Positions 36,045 through 45,511 of a stretch of DNA of 64,000 bases are shown here, in pieces. The first letter of the stretch is position 1. Each line of letters starts with the position of its first letter. The notes beneath the pieces were generated by a model. The model had not been told where the DNA came from, did not search any database, and saw nothing but the letters and a program-made list of their open reading frames with translations. The stretch covers positions 1 through 64,000 of the forward strand of contig NZ_JMCL01000081.1 of assembly GCF_000690905.1 (NCBI RefSeq). Direction: 5' to 3'. The position numbers were made by a program, and so were the translations under genes. The stretch comes from Pseudomonas sp. Ant30-3. GTDB taxonomy: Bacteria; Pseudomonadota; Gammaproteobacteria; Pseudomonadales; Pseudomonadaceae.

Positions 36045-36806
36045 ATGTTCAAACCCAAAGCTCTCGCCCTCGCTCTCGCCATGACCGCCGCGGTTTTTTC
36101 CGGCGCCAGTTCAGCTGCTTCCCCGCAACCCTCGGTAGTGATTGTGCATGGTGCGTTCGCCGACGGCTCCGACTGGGGCAAAGTCGTTCCGCTGCTGCAG
36201 GCCGAAGGTATCAAGGTGACGGTGGTACAGAACCCGTTGACATCGCTGGCCGATGATGTGGCAGCCACTCAGCGTGTTTTGAACAACCAGGATAACGACG
36301 TCGTGCTGGTCGGACATTCTTGGGGCGGGACTGTGATCAGTCAGGCCGGCACCGACAAGAAAGTGCGCAGCCTGGTTTACGTTGCCGCGTTTGCTCCCGA
36401 TGCTGGTCAGGCCACCAAGGATTTGGGCAAGGAGTACCCTGCGCCGTCCGGCGTGAAAGAGATCGCTGCCGACAAAAACGGCTTTCTCTACATGACGCCT
36501 CAGGGCATGGCCAGCGGTTTTGCTCAAGACCTTCCCCCCGAGCAAACCGCAGTGATGGCGGCGACGCAGGGCCCGATCCGTGCCTCGGCGTTTGACGACA
36601 AAACCAGCGTCGCTGCCTGGAAAGGCAAACCATCATCGTACGTCGTCGCTCGTGAAGACCGCATGATCCAGCCTGATCTGCAACGAGCATTTGCCAGGAA
36701 AATCGGCGCCGAGATGACCGAAGTCGACGCCAGCCACGTGCCCCAGCAGTCGCGCCCGGCGGATGTGGCGAAGGTCATTATCCAGGCGGTTCGCAAGGCT
36801 CAGTAA
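36045..36806 (+). CDS. Exported alpha/beta hydrolase
   Basis: The 253-residue protein has a signal peptide (LALALAMTAAVFSGASSA) and the fold landmarks VVIVHGAFADGSDWGKVVPLL and the nucleophile elbow VGHSWGG. The acid and His (DASHVPQQS) complete the triad. It looks like an esterase/haloperoxidase-like enzyme; substrate unknown. AGGAGA gives the start. Confidence 0.85.
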   Translation: MFKPKALALALAMTAAVFSGASSAASPQPSVVIVHGAFADGSDWGKVVPLLQAEGIKVTVVQNPLTSLADDVAATQRVLNNQDNDVVLVGHSWGGTVISQAGTDKKVRSLVYVAAFAPDAGQATKDLGKEYPAPSGVKEIAADKNGFLYMTPQGMASGFAQDLPPEQTAVMAATQGPIRASAFDDKTSVAAWKGKPSSYVVAREDRMIQPDLQRAFARKIGAEMTEVDASHVPQQSRPADVAKVIIQAVRKAQ

Positions 36807-36814
36807 CCGCACAG

Positions 36815-36846
36815 GCAGTACCAGCGCCAGCGGCCGTTGGTACTGC
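36815..36846 (+). terminator. Hairpin after the alpha/beta hydrolase gene
   Basis: GCAGTACCA (36815-36823) and TGGTACTGC (36838-36846) form a perfect 9-bp stem with a 14-base loop, starting 8 bp after the stop. No T run follows, so it may be a weak terminator. Confidence 0.45.
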
Positions 36847-37060
36847 GCTCCCGCACGCGACGATCGCTCGCAGCGAAAAAAACCGAATCCCAAGGCTTCT
36901 GCCTCACGGGCAGCGGCCGGCTGGATGACGCGCGGCCAGCGGCTCCCTGTGGCCGTGAAACAGAACTGAACTTTCATGGCTCGGATACTTCTCACTGCAG
37001 ACAAACTCAAGCAGCAACCAACACTGGTTTGCTCGATAGATCCGCGCCGAGAACCTGAGC

Positions 37061-38392
37061 ATGAAAGTGACTTCCGCAACATCCAGTGTCCCACTGCGTC
37101 GAGCCATCACCGGGTCGATGCTGTTTTTGTTCATTCTCGGCGACGTGCTCGGCGCCGGTGTTTACGCACTGGCGGGCACCATTGCCGGGGAAGTGGGCGG
37201 CGCCATCTGGATACCGCTGTTGATCGCCTTGTTCTTCGCGATGCTGACGGCGGGCTCTTATGCCGAACTGGTGACGAAGTACCCGCATGCCGGTGCCGCT
37301 TCGGTCTTCGCCGAGAAAGCCTTCAAGTCCCCGATGATTTCCTTCCTGGTCGGCTTTTGCATGCTGGCAGCTGCGGTGACCAGCGCTGCGGGCCTGTCGC
37401 TGGCCTTCGCCGGTGACTACCTTGCAGCGTTTATCAGCGTTCCACCTCACCTGGCCGCGCTGGCGTTTCTGGTGGTGATCGCGCTGCTGAATGCCAGGGG
37501 AATCAAAGAATCCCTCGGCGCGAATCTGCTCATGACCGTGGTCGAATTGTCCGGGCTGATTCTGGTGATCGTCGCCGCTGCCTGGTATTTCCAGACGGGC
37601 GAAGCCGACCTCGGACGTAGCCTGGAATTCAAGCCCGGGGTCAGCCCCACGCTGGCGGTGCTGGGTGCCGCTCTGTTGGCTTTTTACTCTTTTGTGGGCT
37701 TCGAAACCTCAGCCAATCTGGCGGAGGAAATCGTCGATGTGCGCAGGGTTTATCCGCGCGCCTTGTTCGCCGCGCTGCTAACGGCAGGTGTCGTGTACAT
37801 GGCGGTCGGCATTGCCGCGTCTGCCGTTCTGCCGATGGATAAACTGGTGCAGACCTCGGCTCCCTTGCTCGAAGTCGTTCGCGCATCGGGGCTGAATATC
37901 CCGCCGCGTTTGTTTGCTTTCATCGCCCTGGTCGCCGTCGCCAATGGCGCGCTGCTGACCATGATCATGGCGAGTCGGCTGACCTATGGCATGGCATGTC
38001 TGGGACTGTTACCAAGTCCGCTGGCGAAAGTGCTGCCAAACAGGCAGACGCCGTGGGTCGCGATTATCGTTACCACCGTGGTCGCCATCGCATTGACGCT
38101 CACTGGAACGCTCGCGACCCTGGCCGAGACCGTCGTGTTGCTTTTGCTCTTCGTTTTCATGAGCACAAATGTCGCGGTGCTGGTGCTGCGTCGCGACACT
38201 GTTGAAGAAGCGCATTTTCGCGTGCCGACCTGGGTGCCGGTGCTGGCGATCATTTCCTGCCTTTTGTTGCTCAGCCAGCAAAGCCTGGAAACCTGGCTGC
38301 GGGGCGGCGGGTTGATCGTGGTCGGCACGCTGCTCTATGCGTTTTCTCGCGTGGCCATGCGGGCTGCCGTCGAGCCCAATCAGAAGGCCTGA
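37061..38392 (+). CDS. APC-family amino acid permease
   Basis: The 443-residue protein has about 12 helices. SMLFLFILGDVLGAGVYALAGTIAGEVGGAIWIP is the first-helix substrate motif, and FVGFETSANLAEEIVDVRRVYPRAL the EEPxN-like loop of APC transporters. Amino acids or polyamines are likely substrates. It converges with the GST gene, overlapping it by 13 bases. Confidence 0.87.
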   Translation: MKVTSATSSVPLRRAITGSMLFLFILGDVLGAGVYALAGTIAGEVGGAIWIPLLIALFFAMLTAGSYAELVTKYPHAGAASVFAEKAFKSPMISFLVGFCMLAAAVTSAAGLSLAFAGDYLAAFISVPPHLAALAFLVVIALLNARGIKESLGANLLMTVVELSGLILVIVAAAWYFQTGEADLGRSLEFKPGVSPTLAVLGAALLAFYSFVGFETSANLAEEIVDVRRVYPRALFAALLTAGVVYMAVGIAASAVLPMDKLVQTSAPLLEVVRASGLNIPPRLFAFIALVAVANGALLTMIMASRLTYGMACLGLLPSPLAKVLPNRQTPWVAIIVTTVVAIALTLTGTLATLAETVVLLLLFVFMSTNVAVLVLRRDTVEEAHFRVPTWVPVLAIISCLLLLSQQSLETWLRGGGLIVVGTLLYAFSRVAMRAAVEPNQKA

Positions 38393-39210
38393 TGCCGTTC
38401 GGCAACCTGGCTCGCTTCATCGCCCCACGTGCGGTTGACCCGTTGCCCACGGACAACCGCCGGCCGCTTGGCAATCTCTTGCGCCCAGCGTTGCAAATGA
38501 ACGTATTCGCTGGCTGACAGAAACTCGGCGGCCGAATAGACATTGTTGCGCACCAGTTCGCCGTACCACGGCCAGACGGCGATGTCGGCGATGGAATAGC
38601 TGTCGCCGGCGAGGTACGGACTTTCACTCAGACGCCGATCCAGCACGTCCAGTTGCCGTTTGGCTTCCATGGTAAATCGGTTGATCGGGTACTCGAATTT
38701 CTCCGGTGCATACGCATAGAAGTGGCCGAAACCACCGCCCAGGTAGGGCGCGGCGCCCATCTGCCAGAACAGCCAGTTGAGGGTTTCCGTGCGCCCGGCG
38801 AGATCGGTCGGCAACAACTCACCGAATTTCTCCGCCAGGTACAGCAGGATGGCGCCGGACTCGAACACGCGGATCGGCGGTTGCACGCTGTGATCCATCA
38901 GGGCCGGAATCTTCGAATTCGGATTGATCTCGACAAAACCACTGGAGAACTGATCACCCTCGCCGATGCGGATCAGCCAGGCGTCGTATTCGGCACCGGC
39001 ATGCCCCAGCGCCAGCAGCTCTTCAAGCAGGATGGTCACCTTCACGCCGTTGGGCGTCGCCAGCGAATAGAGCTGCAAGGGGTGCTTGCCTACCGGCAGC
39101 GTTTTGTCGTGAGTCGGCCCGGCAGTCGGGCGATTGATGTTGGCGAACTGGCCACCGGATGATGCGTCGTTCGACCAGATTTTCGGAGGAATATAGGGTG
39201 AATCAGTCAC
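38380..39210 (-). CDS. yghU: Glutathione S-transferase, YghU-type
   Basis: About 276 residues, strongly like E. coli YghU: ANINRPTAGPTHDKTLPVGKH, QLYSLATPNGVKVTILLEELLALG, GDQFSSGFVEINPNSKIPAL and FGHFYAYAPEKFEYPINRFTMEAKRQLDVLD (segments read separately). YghU binds two glutathiones and has disulfide reductase activity. The GTG at 39210 gives the family N-terminus and has GAGG eight bases upstream; a longer ATG frame to 39255 lacks support. Confidence 0.9.
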   Translation of the reverse strand: MTDSPYIPPKIWSNDASSGGQFANINRPTAGPTHDKTLPVGKHPLQLYSLATPNGVKVTILLEELLALGHAGAEYDAWLIRIGEGDQFSSGFVEINPNSKIPALMDHSVQPPIRVFESGAILLYLAEKFGELLPTDLAGRTETLNWLFWQMGAAPYLGGGFGHFYAYAPEKFEYPINRFTMEAKRQLDVLDRRLSESPYLAGDSYSIADIAVWPWYGELVRNNVYSAAEFLSASEYVHLQRWAQEIAKRPAVVRGQRVNRTWGDEASQVAERHQAF

Positions 39211-39327
39211 GGGACGAACCTCATTAAACTGAAAAGGGGAGGGGTGCGCTTTCACATTAACTTGGCTGTGGCATTTTCTACATAACGTTCAAAGGTACGC
39301 GACCAATTTCAGCGCCTTGGGATACTT

Positions 39328-39346
39328 GTAAATGAGAATACGTATC
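39328..39346 (+). promoter_or_regulatory. Fur box upstream of TonB receptor gene
   Basis: GTAAATGAGAATACGTATC matches 13 of 19 positions of the Fur consensus GATAATGATAATCATTATC. It lies 85 bp before the receptor ATG, so iron repression is likely. Confidence 0.6.
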
Positions 39347-39430
39347 AGAAGCTAATGATATGGGATACCATGCGCCGCGATTACTGGCACGTATGCCGTC
39401 CCATATGGCTTTTTTCTCAAGGTTTGCTCG

Positions 39431-41557
39431 ATGCGTCGTACTCTGGTTTCCATTTGTGTGCTTCAGGCGTTTTCCGCTCCAGCCTGGGCGGAGCAGGCAA
39501 CAATCACGACAAACAGTCTGGAGTTGCAGGCTACTGACATCGTTGGAACGTCCGATTATGAAACGGCACAAGGGCCCGTGCAGGGCTACCGGGCGACGCG
39601 CTCCGCCAGTGCGACGCGAACAGACACCTCGATCCACGAAACGCCGCAGTCCATTAGTGTCGTGACCAAGGACGCCGTAGAAGATATCGGCGCCACTCGC
39701 CTGCAAGACGCGCTGGATTATGCCGGCGGAGTGGGCCGGGCGAACAACTTCGGCGGCCAGGGGCTCACCACGTTTACCGTGCGCGGATTTACCACCGGCG
39801 AGTTCTATCGCAACGGGTTCCCGATCAATCGCGGATATCCGAACATGCCGGACGCGAACACCATCGAGCGCCTGGAAGTGTTGCGCGGCCCGGCGACCAC
39901 TCTGTATGGGCGCGGCGATCCCGGCGGCACATTCAACGTTGTCTCCAAGCAACCTCTGGCCGAGCGCACCGTAACGCTGGGCAGTCAGCTCGACGATCAG
40001 GGCATGCGCCGCGGCACGCTGGATGCCTCCGGTCCGCTCGACGAAGAAGGCCGTCTGGCCTATCGCCTGAACGTGGTGGGAGAGGGCGGCGACACCTTTC
40101 GCGATCACGTCGAAACCGAACGCTACGGTGTGACACCGGTGATTTCATGGCAGGCGAGCGATGCCACCAAGGTGATCTTCGAAGGCGACTTCATGCGCAA
40201 CAATCACCCGCTGGATCGCGGCGTGACGCGTTATCCGAATCAGATTGGCACTGCGTCCCGGGACACGTTCTTCGGTGAAAAAGACGCCGGCAAACTGCAC
40301 AACGACAACAACATGGCGCAGTTGCGCTTCGAGCATTTTCTGAGTGACAACTGGACCTTGGGCGGCGGTTTTCAGTGGCTGGATGGCAGCTTGCAAGGCA
40401 ACGCCATCGAAGCCAACGGCATGGCGGCGGACGGGCGCACGCTGGGACGCAACTTCAACTACCGCAAACTGGAATGGACGGACAAGGACACCCAACTGAA
40501 CCTCACCGGGCGTTTCTCCACCGGCGGTTTCGACCACACTTTGTTGACCGGTATCGAGTACGAGGATTACGACTACAAGTCCATCATCCAGCGCTCCAGT
40601 GGGGCGGTCGACGCTTACCCGATCGATATATTCAATCCCGTTTATGGTCAGCCACGGCCGGCCTTGACCCGCACGCCGACCCACGACAAGGAAAACCTCA
40701 AGACGTACGCGGCCTTCGTGCAGGATCAAGTGGCATTGACCGAGCGCTTGAAGGTCCTGGCGGGCGCCCGTTTCGAACGTTTCGAGCATGATTATGAAAC
40801 CTTCGTGCCGGGCGGCAGAAGCTGGCAGGCCAGCGACAATGCGATGACGCCGCGTATTGGCGTGCTGTATGACCTCACCGATAGCGTGGCGGTGTACGCC
40901 AACACCGCGCGCTCGTTCAAACCCAATACCGGGGCCAGTCGGCAGGGTGGCGGCTTTGCGCCGGAGAAAGGCAAGTCCTATGAAATGGGCATCAAGTGGG
41001 AGGCACTGGATCGTCAATTGAGCGTGGACGCAGCCCTTTATCAGATTGAAAAACGCAACGTCCTGACAACGGATCCCGTGGACTCGACGTTCAGCGTGGC
41101 AGCGGGCGAAGTGCGCAGCCGTGGCTTTGATCTGAACGTAGCAGGCAATCTGACCCCAGAGTGGCGAATGATCGGTGGCTACGCCTATGTCGACGCCGAA
41201 GTGACCAAAGACAGCGTCCTGCAGTCGGGCACCCGGTTGATGAACATTCCGAAGAATAGCTTCAGCCTGCTCAACGTCTATGAGTTTCAGGACGGTCATC
41301 TGAAAGGCCTGGGCCTGGGGGTGGGTGGCAAGTACGTCGATGAACGTGCGGGCCAGACCGCCAATACCGCGTTTTCGATGGGCAGTTACACCGTTATGGA
41401 CCTGCTCGGTTTCTACAAGGTCAACGACAACGTCAGGCTCAATCTTGATGTGAAGAACCTGTTTGATCGCGATTATCAAGAGGGTGCGTTTGGCAACATC
41501 TACGCCTACCCGGGTGAGCCGAGGACGGTTCAGGTGGGTATTTCTTATAAGTTGTAG
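39431..41557 (+). CDS. TonB-dependent siderophore receptor
   Basis: The 708-residue outer-membrane protein has a signal peptide (VCLQAFSAPAWA-type start), a plug domain with ETPQSISVVTKDAVEDIGATRLQDAL and RIEVLRGPATTLYGRGDPGGTFNVVSK-like text, and a beta-barrel ending in Leu (QVGISYKL). It lacks the long N-terminal signalling (STN) domain. It imports a ferric siderophore, identity unknown. A Fur box precedes it and no siderophore synthesis genes are near. Confidence 0.9.
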   Translation: MRRTLVSICVLQAFSAPAWAEQATITTNSLELQATDIVGTSDYETAQGPVQGYRATRSASATRTDTSIHETPQSISVVTKDAVEDIGATRLQDALDYAGGVGRANNFGGQGLTTFTVRGFTTGEFYRNGFPINRGYPNMPDANTIERLEVLRGPATTLYGRGDPGGTFNVVSKQPLAERTVTLGSQLDDQGMRRGTLDASGPLDEEGRLAYRLNVVGEGGDTFRDHVETERYGVTPVISWQASDATKVIFEGDFMRNNHPLDRGVTRYPNQIGTASRDTFFGEKDAGKLHNDNNMAQLRFEHFLSDNWTLGGGFQWLDGSLQGNAIEANGMAADGRTLGRNFNYRKLEWTDKDTQLNLTGRFSTGGFDHTLLTGIEYEDYDYKSIIQRSSGAVDAYPIDIFNPVYGQPRPALTRTPTHDKENLKTYAAFVQDQVALTERLKVLAGARFERFEHDYETFVPGGRSWQASDNAMTPRIGVLYDLTDSVAVYANTARSFKPNTGASRQGGGFAPEKGKSYEMGIKWEALDRQLSVDAALYQIEKRNVLTTDPVDSTFSVAAGEVRSRGFDLNVAGNLTPEWRMIGGYAYVDAEVTKDSVLQSGTRLMNIPKNSFSLLNVYEFQDGHLKGLGLGVGGKYVDERAGQTANTAFSMGSYTVMDLLGFYKVNDNVRLNLDVKNLFDRDYQEGAFGNIYAYPGEPRTVQVGISYKL

Positions 41558-41630
41558 GTGACCGACAGGCGCTCGTGAGCCCTTCAAGACCTTCTGCGGC
41601 GTCTGCATCTCTGGTGCAGACAGACCGCAA

Positions 41631-41649
41631 TCGCCAGCAAGCCCGCTCC
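41631..41649. repeat. Possible half REP element
   Basis: TCGCCAGCAAGCCCGCTCC resembles the arm of Pseudomonas REP sequences, but the expected mirrored partner is missing nearby. It lies in the 283-bp gap after the TonB receptor gene. Confidence 0.35.
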
Positions 41650-41840
41650 AGGCGCGTTTGCGGCCCTGATGGCAGGGGCCGCAGACCGGCCATCGCCCCA
41701 AGTCGAACCCTGACGCGTCCTTCACCAATGCGTCACATTGTGTGTCTAGCGTTCAAGCATCGCCCCCGCGTACCTGCCGAGCATGCTGTCCGGTAGACAG
41801 AGATCCGCGCCGGCCATCGTCCGTTTATTGGAGAGCCGTC

Positions 41841-43529
41841 TTGGAAATCAACATTTTCAGAGATTTGCTGGTGCCCGTGATAGGCGGTCTGGGCATATTC
41901 ATGCTCGGACTGGAATTCATGTCCGACGGGATAAACAATCTGGCGGCCAATCGCATGCGCGCCTGGCTGGCGAAATTGGCGGGCACCCCGGCGAAGGGGC
42001 TGGCGGCCGGCACGATGATTACTGGCGTGCTGCAGTCAAGCACCGCGATGACCGTCATGGTGGTCGGCCTGGTCAATGCCGGGGTCGTGGGGCTGCGACC
42101 TGCGATCAGCGTCATCATGGGGGCCAATATCGGAACCACGCTGGGCAATGGCTTGATCGCCATGCCGCTGGGGCCATTGGGGTTGATTTTTGCCGGGCTG
42201 TTCGCCCTGGTTTATGTCTTCAGCAAAAGCGAAAAGACCCGAAACATCGCGCTTGCCGTGATTGGCTTTTCGCTGATCTTCTATGGGCTGAACCTGTTAA
42301 CCGGTGGCCTCAAACCGTTGCGCGATCTACCCGAAGTGATGTCGGTCATTTCCAGTCTGCAGGCCGACAGCTTTGGCGGTCTGGCGATCTGCGTACTGAC
42401 GGCCGCAGGTATCACCGCAATGATCCACTCGTCGTCCGCCACCATCGGCATCGTGATGGGGCTGGGAGCGGCGGGGGTCCTGGACTGGCAGACCGCCGTG
42501 GCTTTTTCCCTGGGCGCCGACCTGGGCACCACTGTCACGTCCTGGCTGGCCTCACTTAATTTATCCAAGAACGCCAAACGCGCGGCCTACGCGCACATCT
42601 CATTCAATGTGATCGGCGTGGCCGCGATGTTTCCGCTGTTCTTTATGTCGATGGATTTGCTGCAGTGGCTGATGAGCCTGGTTGGCATGGACGTGACCAA
42701 GTCGGTGATGGTCGATGGCAAGGAGAGCTTCCCGCTGGTGCCGGTGGCCGTAGGGGTGTACTCCATCGGTTTCAACCTGTTCAACACGGCGCTGATGTTC
42801 CCGTTCATAGGCGTCTTCGACCGCGTCTTGTCTCGTATTGGTGCCGGTCGCAGCGATGTCGAGGACTACGCGATGCCGCGCTATCTGGACCGTGCAGCGC
42901 TGAGCAACCTCAGCACCGGTGTGGCGGCCGTGAGCAAAGAACTGGCGCGGCATACTCAAGGCACTGGCCTGCTGTTGGCCGCAGCCCGGGGCGATCACGA
43001 GACAGTGAAAAACTCCACCGAGCATGAGCACGCTCTCGATTCTTTGAGTCAGGAGATCCGCGGCTACACCGCACAAATGTTCAAGAACGACCTGAGCGAA
43101 CGCCAGACCAACCTGCTGGCGAGCCTGATCGAGGAACAGGATTTCAGCGCGAGCCTGACCGAGACCTTGTCGCAAATTACCCGCCGGGTTCAGCGCCAGG
43201 TGTTCTCTGCCAACGGCCAGGCCATCGTCGCGGCTGTCTTGGATATCGTCGAGCCTGCGGTGAAAAACGGTCCGCAAGGCGTTTATCTGCCACAAGCCCA
43301 CAGCAAACAATTGCTGGAACTGCGCGAACGTTGCTTGCAGCCAGAACTGAAACTCGGATGGGATGAACGGGGTGCCATTCTGGCCCTGCTGGGCAGTGCA
43401 GAACGCGCGCTCAATCTGGTTCAGCGCATCGATGACGAGCGCCTTTCAGTGTCGCGAGAACTGGGTCATGACGAAGCAGTGCAAGATGCCGACTCTGAAC
43501 CGGGCGGCGCATTTCCCAAGCCTGCATGA
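41841..43529 (+). CDS. Na+/phosphate cotransporter-like protein with PhoU-like tail
   Basis: About 562 residues. The first 330 hold two Na/Pi repeats with QSSTAMTVMVVGLVNAG and HSSSATIGIVMGLGAAG, the QSS-type motifs. The tail (VSKELARHTQGTGLLLAAARGDHETVK onward) is PhoU-like helical. The E. coli homologue YjbB exports phosphate. TTG at 41841 (LEINIFRDLL) with TTGGAGAG seven bases upstream is the best start; the frame extends upstream to 41742 without a signal. Confidence 0.87.
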   Translation: MEINIFRDLLVPVIGGLGIFMLGLEFMSDGINNLAANRMRAWLAKLAGTPAKGLAAGTMITGVLQSSTAMTVMVVGLVNAGVVGLRPAISVIMGANIGTTLGNGLIAMPLGPLGLIFAGLFALVYVFSKSEKTRNIALAVIGFSLIFYGLNLLTGGLKPLRDLPEVMSVISSLQADSFGGLAICVLTAAGITAMIHSSSATIGIVMGLGAAGVLDWQTAVAFSLGADLGTTVTSWLASLNLSKNAKRAAYAHISFNVIGVAAMFPLFFMSMDLLQWLMSLVGMDVTKSVMVDGKESFPLVPVAVGVYSIGFNLFNTALMFPFIGVFDRVLSRIGAGRSDVEDYAMPRYLDRAALSNLSTGVAAVSKELARHTQGTGLLLAAARGDHETVKNSTEHEHALDSLSQEIRGYTAQMFKNDLSERQTNLLASLIEEQDFSASLTETLSQITRRVQRQVFSANGQAIVAAVLDIVEPAVKNGPQGVYLPQAHSKQLLELRERCLQPELKLGWDERGAILALLGSAERALNLVQRIDDERLSVSRELGHDEAVQDADSEPGGAFPKPA

Positions 43530-43597
43530 GGCCTGTGCATGCGTCCTGGCCACGCACATTGACGAGGCGTGGCCAGGTTACGCTACTGTAGAACCCA

Positions 43598-44266
43598 CTA
43601 AATCTTGTGGTGGATCTCCAGCATTCTGAACGTCACTTTTCCGCCTTCGGTGGGGTAGCCGGTGTTGTCCTGCACATACGCACCCGCTTTGAAATACAGC
43701 GGTTTGGTCTTCCAGCTCGGATCGACTTTGGATCTCCAGTTGTACCCCGCCGCGCTGATGCCCAGTGCGCCCCCCGGGCTCAGGTGAATCTGGTAGGTAA
43801 AGTTCTGGTTGAGCGCAACACCCTTCACCAGCGTGATGACCTGGCCCTCTTCATCGTCAGGATGCAGGCGCACCTTGGCGACAATGTTCCCCGTTAACGA
43901 CTTCTCCTTGTACTGGTATTCCAGCTTCACCATGGGGCTGTTGCTGTCCTTGTTATGGATCTGGCCAATCACGATTTTGCCAGAGCTGGGGACCTGATTG
44001 ATCGAAAGTTTCGCCCGCAGAATGTTATCCGCCGCCGAGTACGTCCAGTTGCGCAGCGTCCCGTCAGTATTGGTTTCCCGCAACTCGCTACGCGGGTAAC
44101 TCGCGTTGGCCGTTTTGGAACCTGTCACAGGCGCCCAAAAGGAAAGGGTTGCGGCGTCGGAACTGAAATATTCGTCTTTGAAACCTTGCGCCAGTCGGGG
44201 CGTTTCTATGGTGGCCGGTGGGCTGCCTACAGGGATGCTTAAATTCCAGTTTCCGAGGTCGATCAT
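43598..44266 (-). CDS. PL7 alginate lyase, no signal peptide
   Basis: The 222-residue protein has the three PL7 motifs: SELRE, GQIHNKD and YFKAGAYVQ, with active-site Arg, His and Tyr. It cuts alginate by beta-elimination. It lacks a signal peptide, as does the PL7 lyase PA1167 of P. aeruginosa (from memory). No alginate synthesis genes are near. AGGA precedes the ATG. Confidence 0.9.
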   Translation of the reverse strand: MIDLGNWNLSIPVGSPPATIETPRLAQGFKDEYFSSDAATLSFWAPVTGSKTANASYPRSELRETNTDGTLRNWTYSAADNILRAKLSINQVPSSGKIVIGQIHNKDSNSPMVKLEYQYKEKSLTGNIVAKVRLHPDDEEGQVITLVKGVALNQNFTYQIHLSPGGALGISAAGYNWRSKVDPSWKTKPLYFKAGAYVQDNTGYPTEGGKVTFRMLEIHHKI

Positions 44267-44692
44267 GGCGATATTCCTATAGGGCGAAGAATGTTGCGGC
44301 CACAGTCACGCTCGAACCGTATTTAGGCGGTGTCGGTTGGTCTTGCTGACGGTGGAATCCGTATGGCGGATGTTTGACGTCAAATGATCGTCAAGAGGAG
44401 CCATTGCAGCCTTCATGCCTGAAAGTGCTACCGTTGGTCGGCCTTGTCGCCTGGAATTGAACCTTCCCTCTCGAGCGAGATCGAATCGCGCCGCCACGCA
44501 CCAGCCGCTGGCGCGAGCGCACAGCGGGTCGCCGGGCACCACCTCAACGGTTTGTACCGAACGTAAGTGCCACAGACGCGAACTACTTGAGCAGCACGGG
44601 GGAGAGGTAATGCAGAACAATGCTCTCGCAAAGATATCGGCGAGCATTAAAGCTTGCCGATAAAGAGGTCTATTCCGCGCTATTGAAATTAT
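44267..44692. other. Gene-free stretch before the lipoprotein gene
   Basis: The 426 bp after the lyase start show no credible frame or repeat; open frames here have no family resemblance. The lyase promoter presumably lies within the first 100 bp. Confidence 0.4.
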
Positions 44693-44749
44693 CGTGAATG
44701 AATATATTCACGCCTTTGTGCGCGGCTAATATTCAACGCGTTGGAATAT
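44693..44749. promoter_or_regulatory. Two inverted repeats before the lipoprotein gene
   Basis: IR1 is CGTGAAT (44693-44699) with ATTCACG (44706-44712). IR2 is ATATTC (44729-44734) with GAATAT (44744-44749) around AACGCGTT. Both share the half-site GAATAT/ATATTC. They could be operators for the lipoprotein at 44775. Confidence 0.45.
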
Positions 44750-44774
44750 GTTGCTCATGACAAGGGGGCAGGTG

Positions 44775-45173
44775 ATGAATAAATTAATACTTTGCTTGTT
44801 AATGGTGCTGTTTATAACGGGCTGCGCTTCTTCTGGTCATCAAGCTGCGGCCGACGCGCACGCGGTTGCGCCACCGAACGCCAAACAATTGAGCGCAGGC
44901 GAAATCAACTCGACGGTGATAGGTCGTGAGCATTCGAGTGTGACGGCTACAGGTTATTCCTTTACCGAAACACTCAACCCTGACGGGACTGCTGAGATAA
45001 AGATTTCCAGTGAAGCCCTGCAAAAAGGGTCATGGGTCATGACCGAGGACATTATCTGCGTGAGCTATCAGAAATATGGCAAGGAGTGCAACAAAGTGCT
45101 CAGTGATGGCGCCTCAATCTGGTTCGTTGATAGCACGACCAATAAGACCAATAACAAATTTTCTGTCAAATAG
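44775..45173 (+). CDS. Small lipoprotein of unknown function
   Basis: About 132 residues with a lipobox (VLFITGC-ASS), so it is anchored in a membrane after diacylglyceryl addition. The mature part has two Cys (DIICVSYQKYGKEC) that may form a disulfide, and GYSFTETLNPDGTAEIKIS, a beta-rich pattern. The start at 44775 has AGGTG. I know no function. Confidence 0.72.
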   Translation: MNKLILCLLMVLFITGCASSGHQAAADAHAVAPPNAKQLSAGEINSTVIGREHSSVTATGYSFTETLNPDGTAEIKISSEALQKGSWVMTEDIICVSYQKYGKECNKVLSDGASIWFVDSTTNKTNNKFSVK

Positions 45174-45253
45174 GATGCTGGCGTGGTTTGTTCACTATTA
45201 CTGCTGACCACGCAGTGATGAGAGTTGGCAGGTAGGCCTGAGGACGGCTTGAA

Positions 45254-45415
45254 TCAACTGTCGGACGAGTTGACCGTACCCTCAACGGACTCCTCAGCCA
45301 GCTTCAGCCGGTCAGCCTTGCTGATGTATTTGGACTTGCTCGCCGGTGCCAATTTGGCACTGGCCTTTTTGGCGTGCGCCTTTAATAACTGCTGTATTTT
45401 TTTACGACGATTCAT
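45254..45415 (-). CDS. Small basic protein, DUF2986-like
   Basis: The 53-residue frame starts MNRRKKIQQLLKAHAKKASA and continues KLAPASKSKYISKADRLKLA before an acidic tail. This N-terminal Lys/Arg-rich pattern is the DUF2986 type of short gammaproteobacterial proteins. Function unknown, possibly RNA- or ribosome-binding. It lies on its own between the lipoprotein and HAD genes. Confidence 0.68.
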   Translation of the reverse strand: MNRRKKIQQLLKAHAKKASAKLAPASKSKYISKADRLKLAEESVEGTVNSSDS

Positions 45416-45511
45416 AGCGCTCTACCCAATTTGTAAGCGCTTGCATGATATCAGCTCGCACAGCAACGCAGCCGCGCAAATACTCGGCCATGCAGCAATC
45501 TCAGTGCATAT

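Noticed and set aside
40145..41728. Long frame (527 codons) antisense to the TonB receptor
   Set aside because: A GC-rich shadow of a clear receptor gene; no family features.
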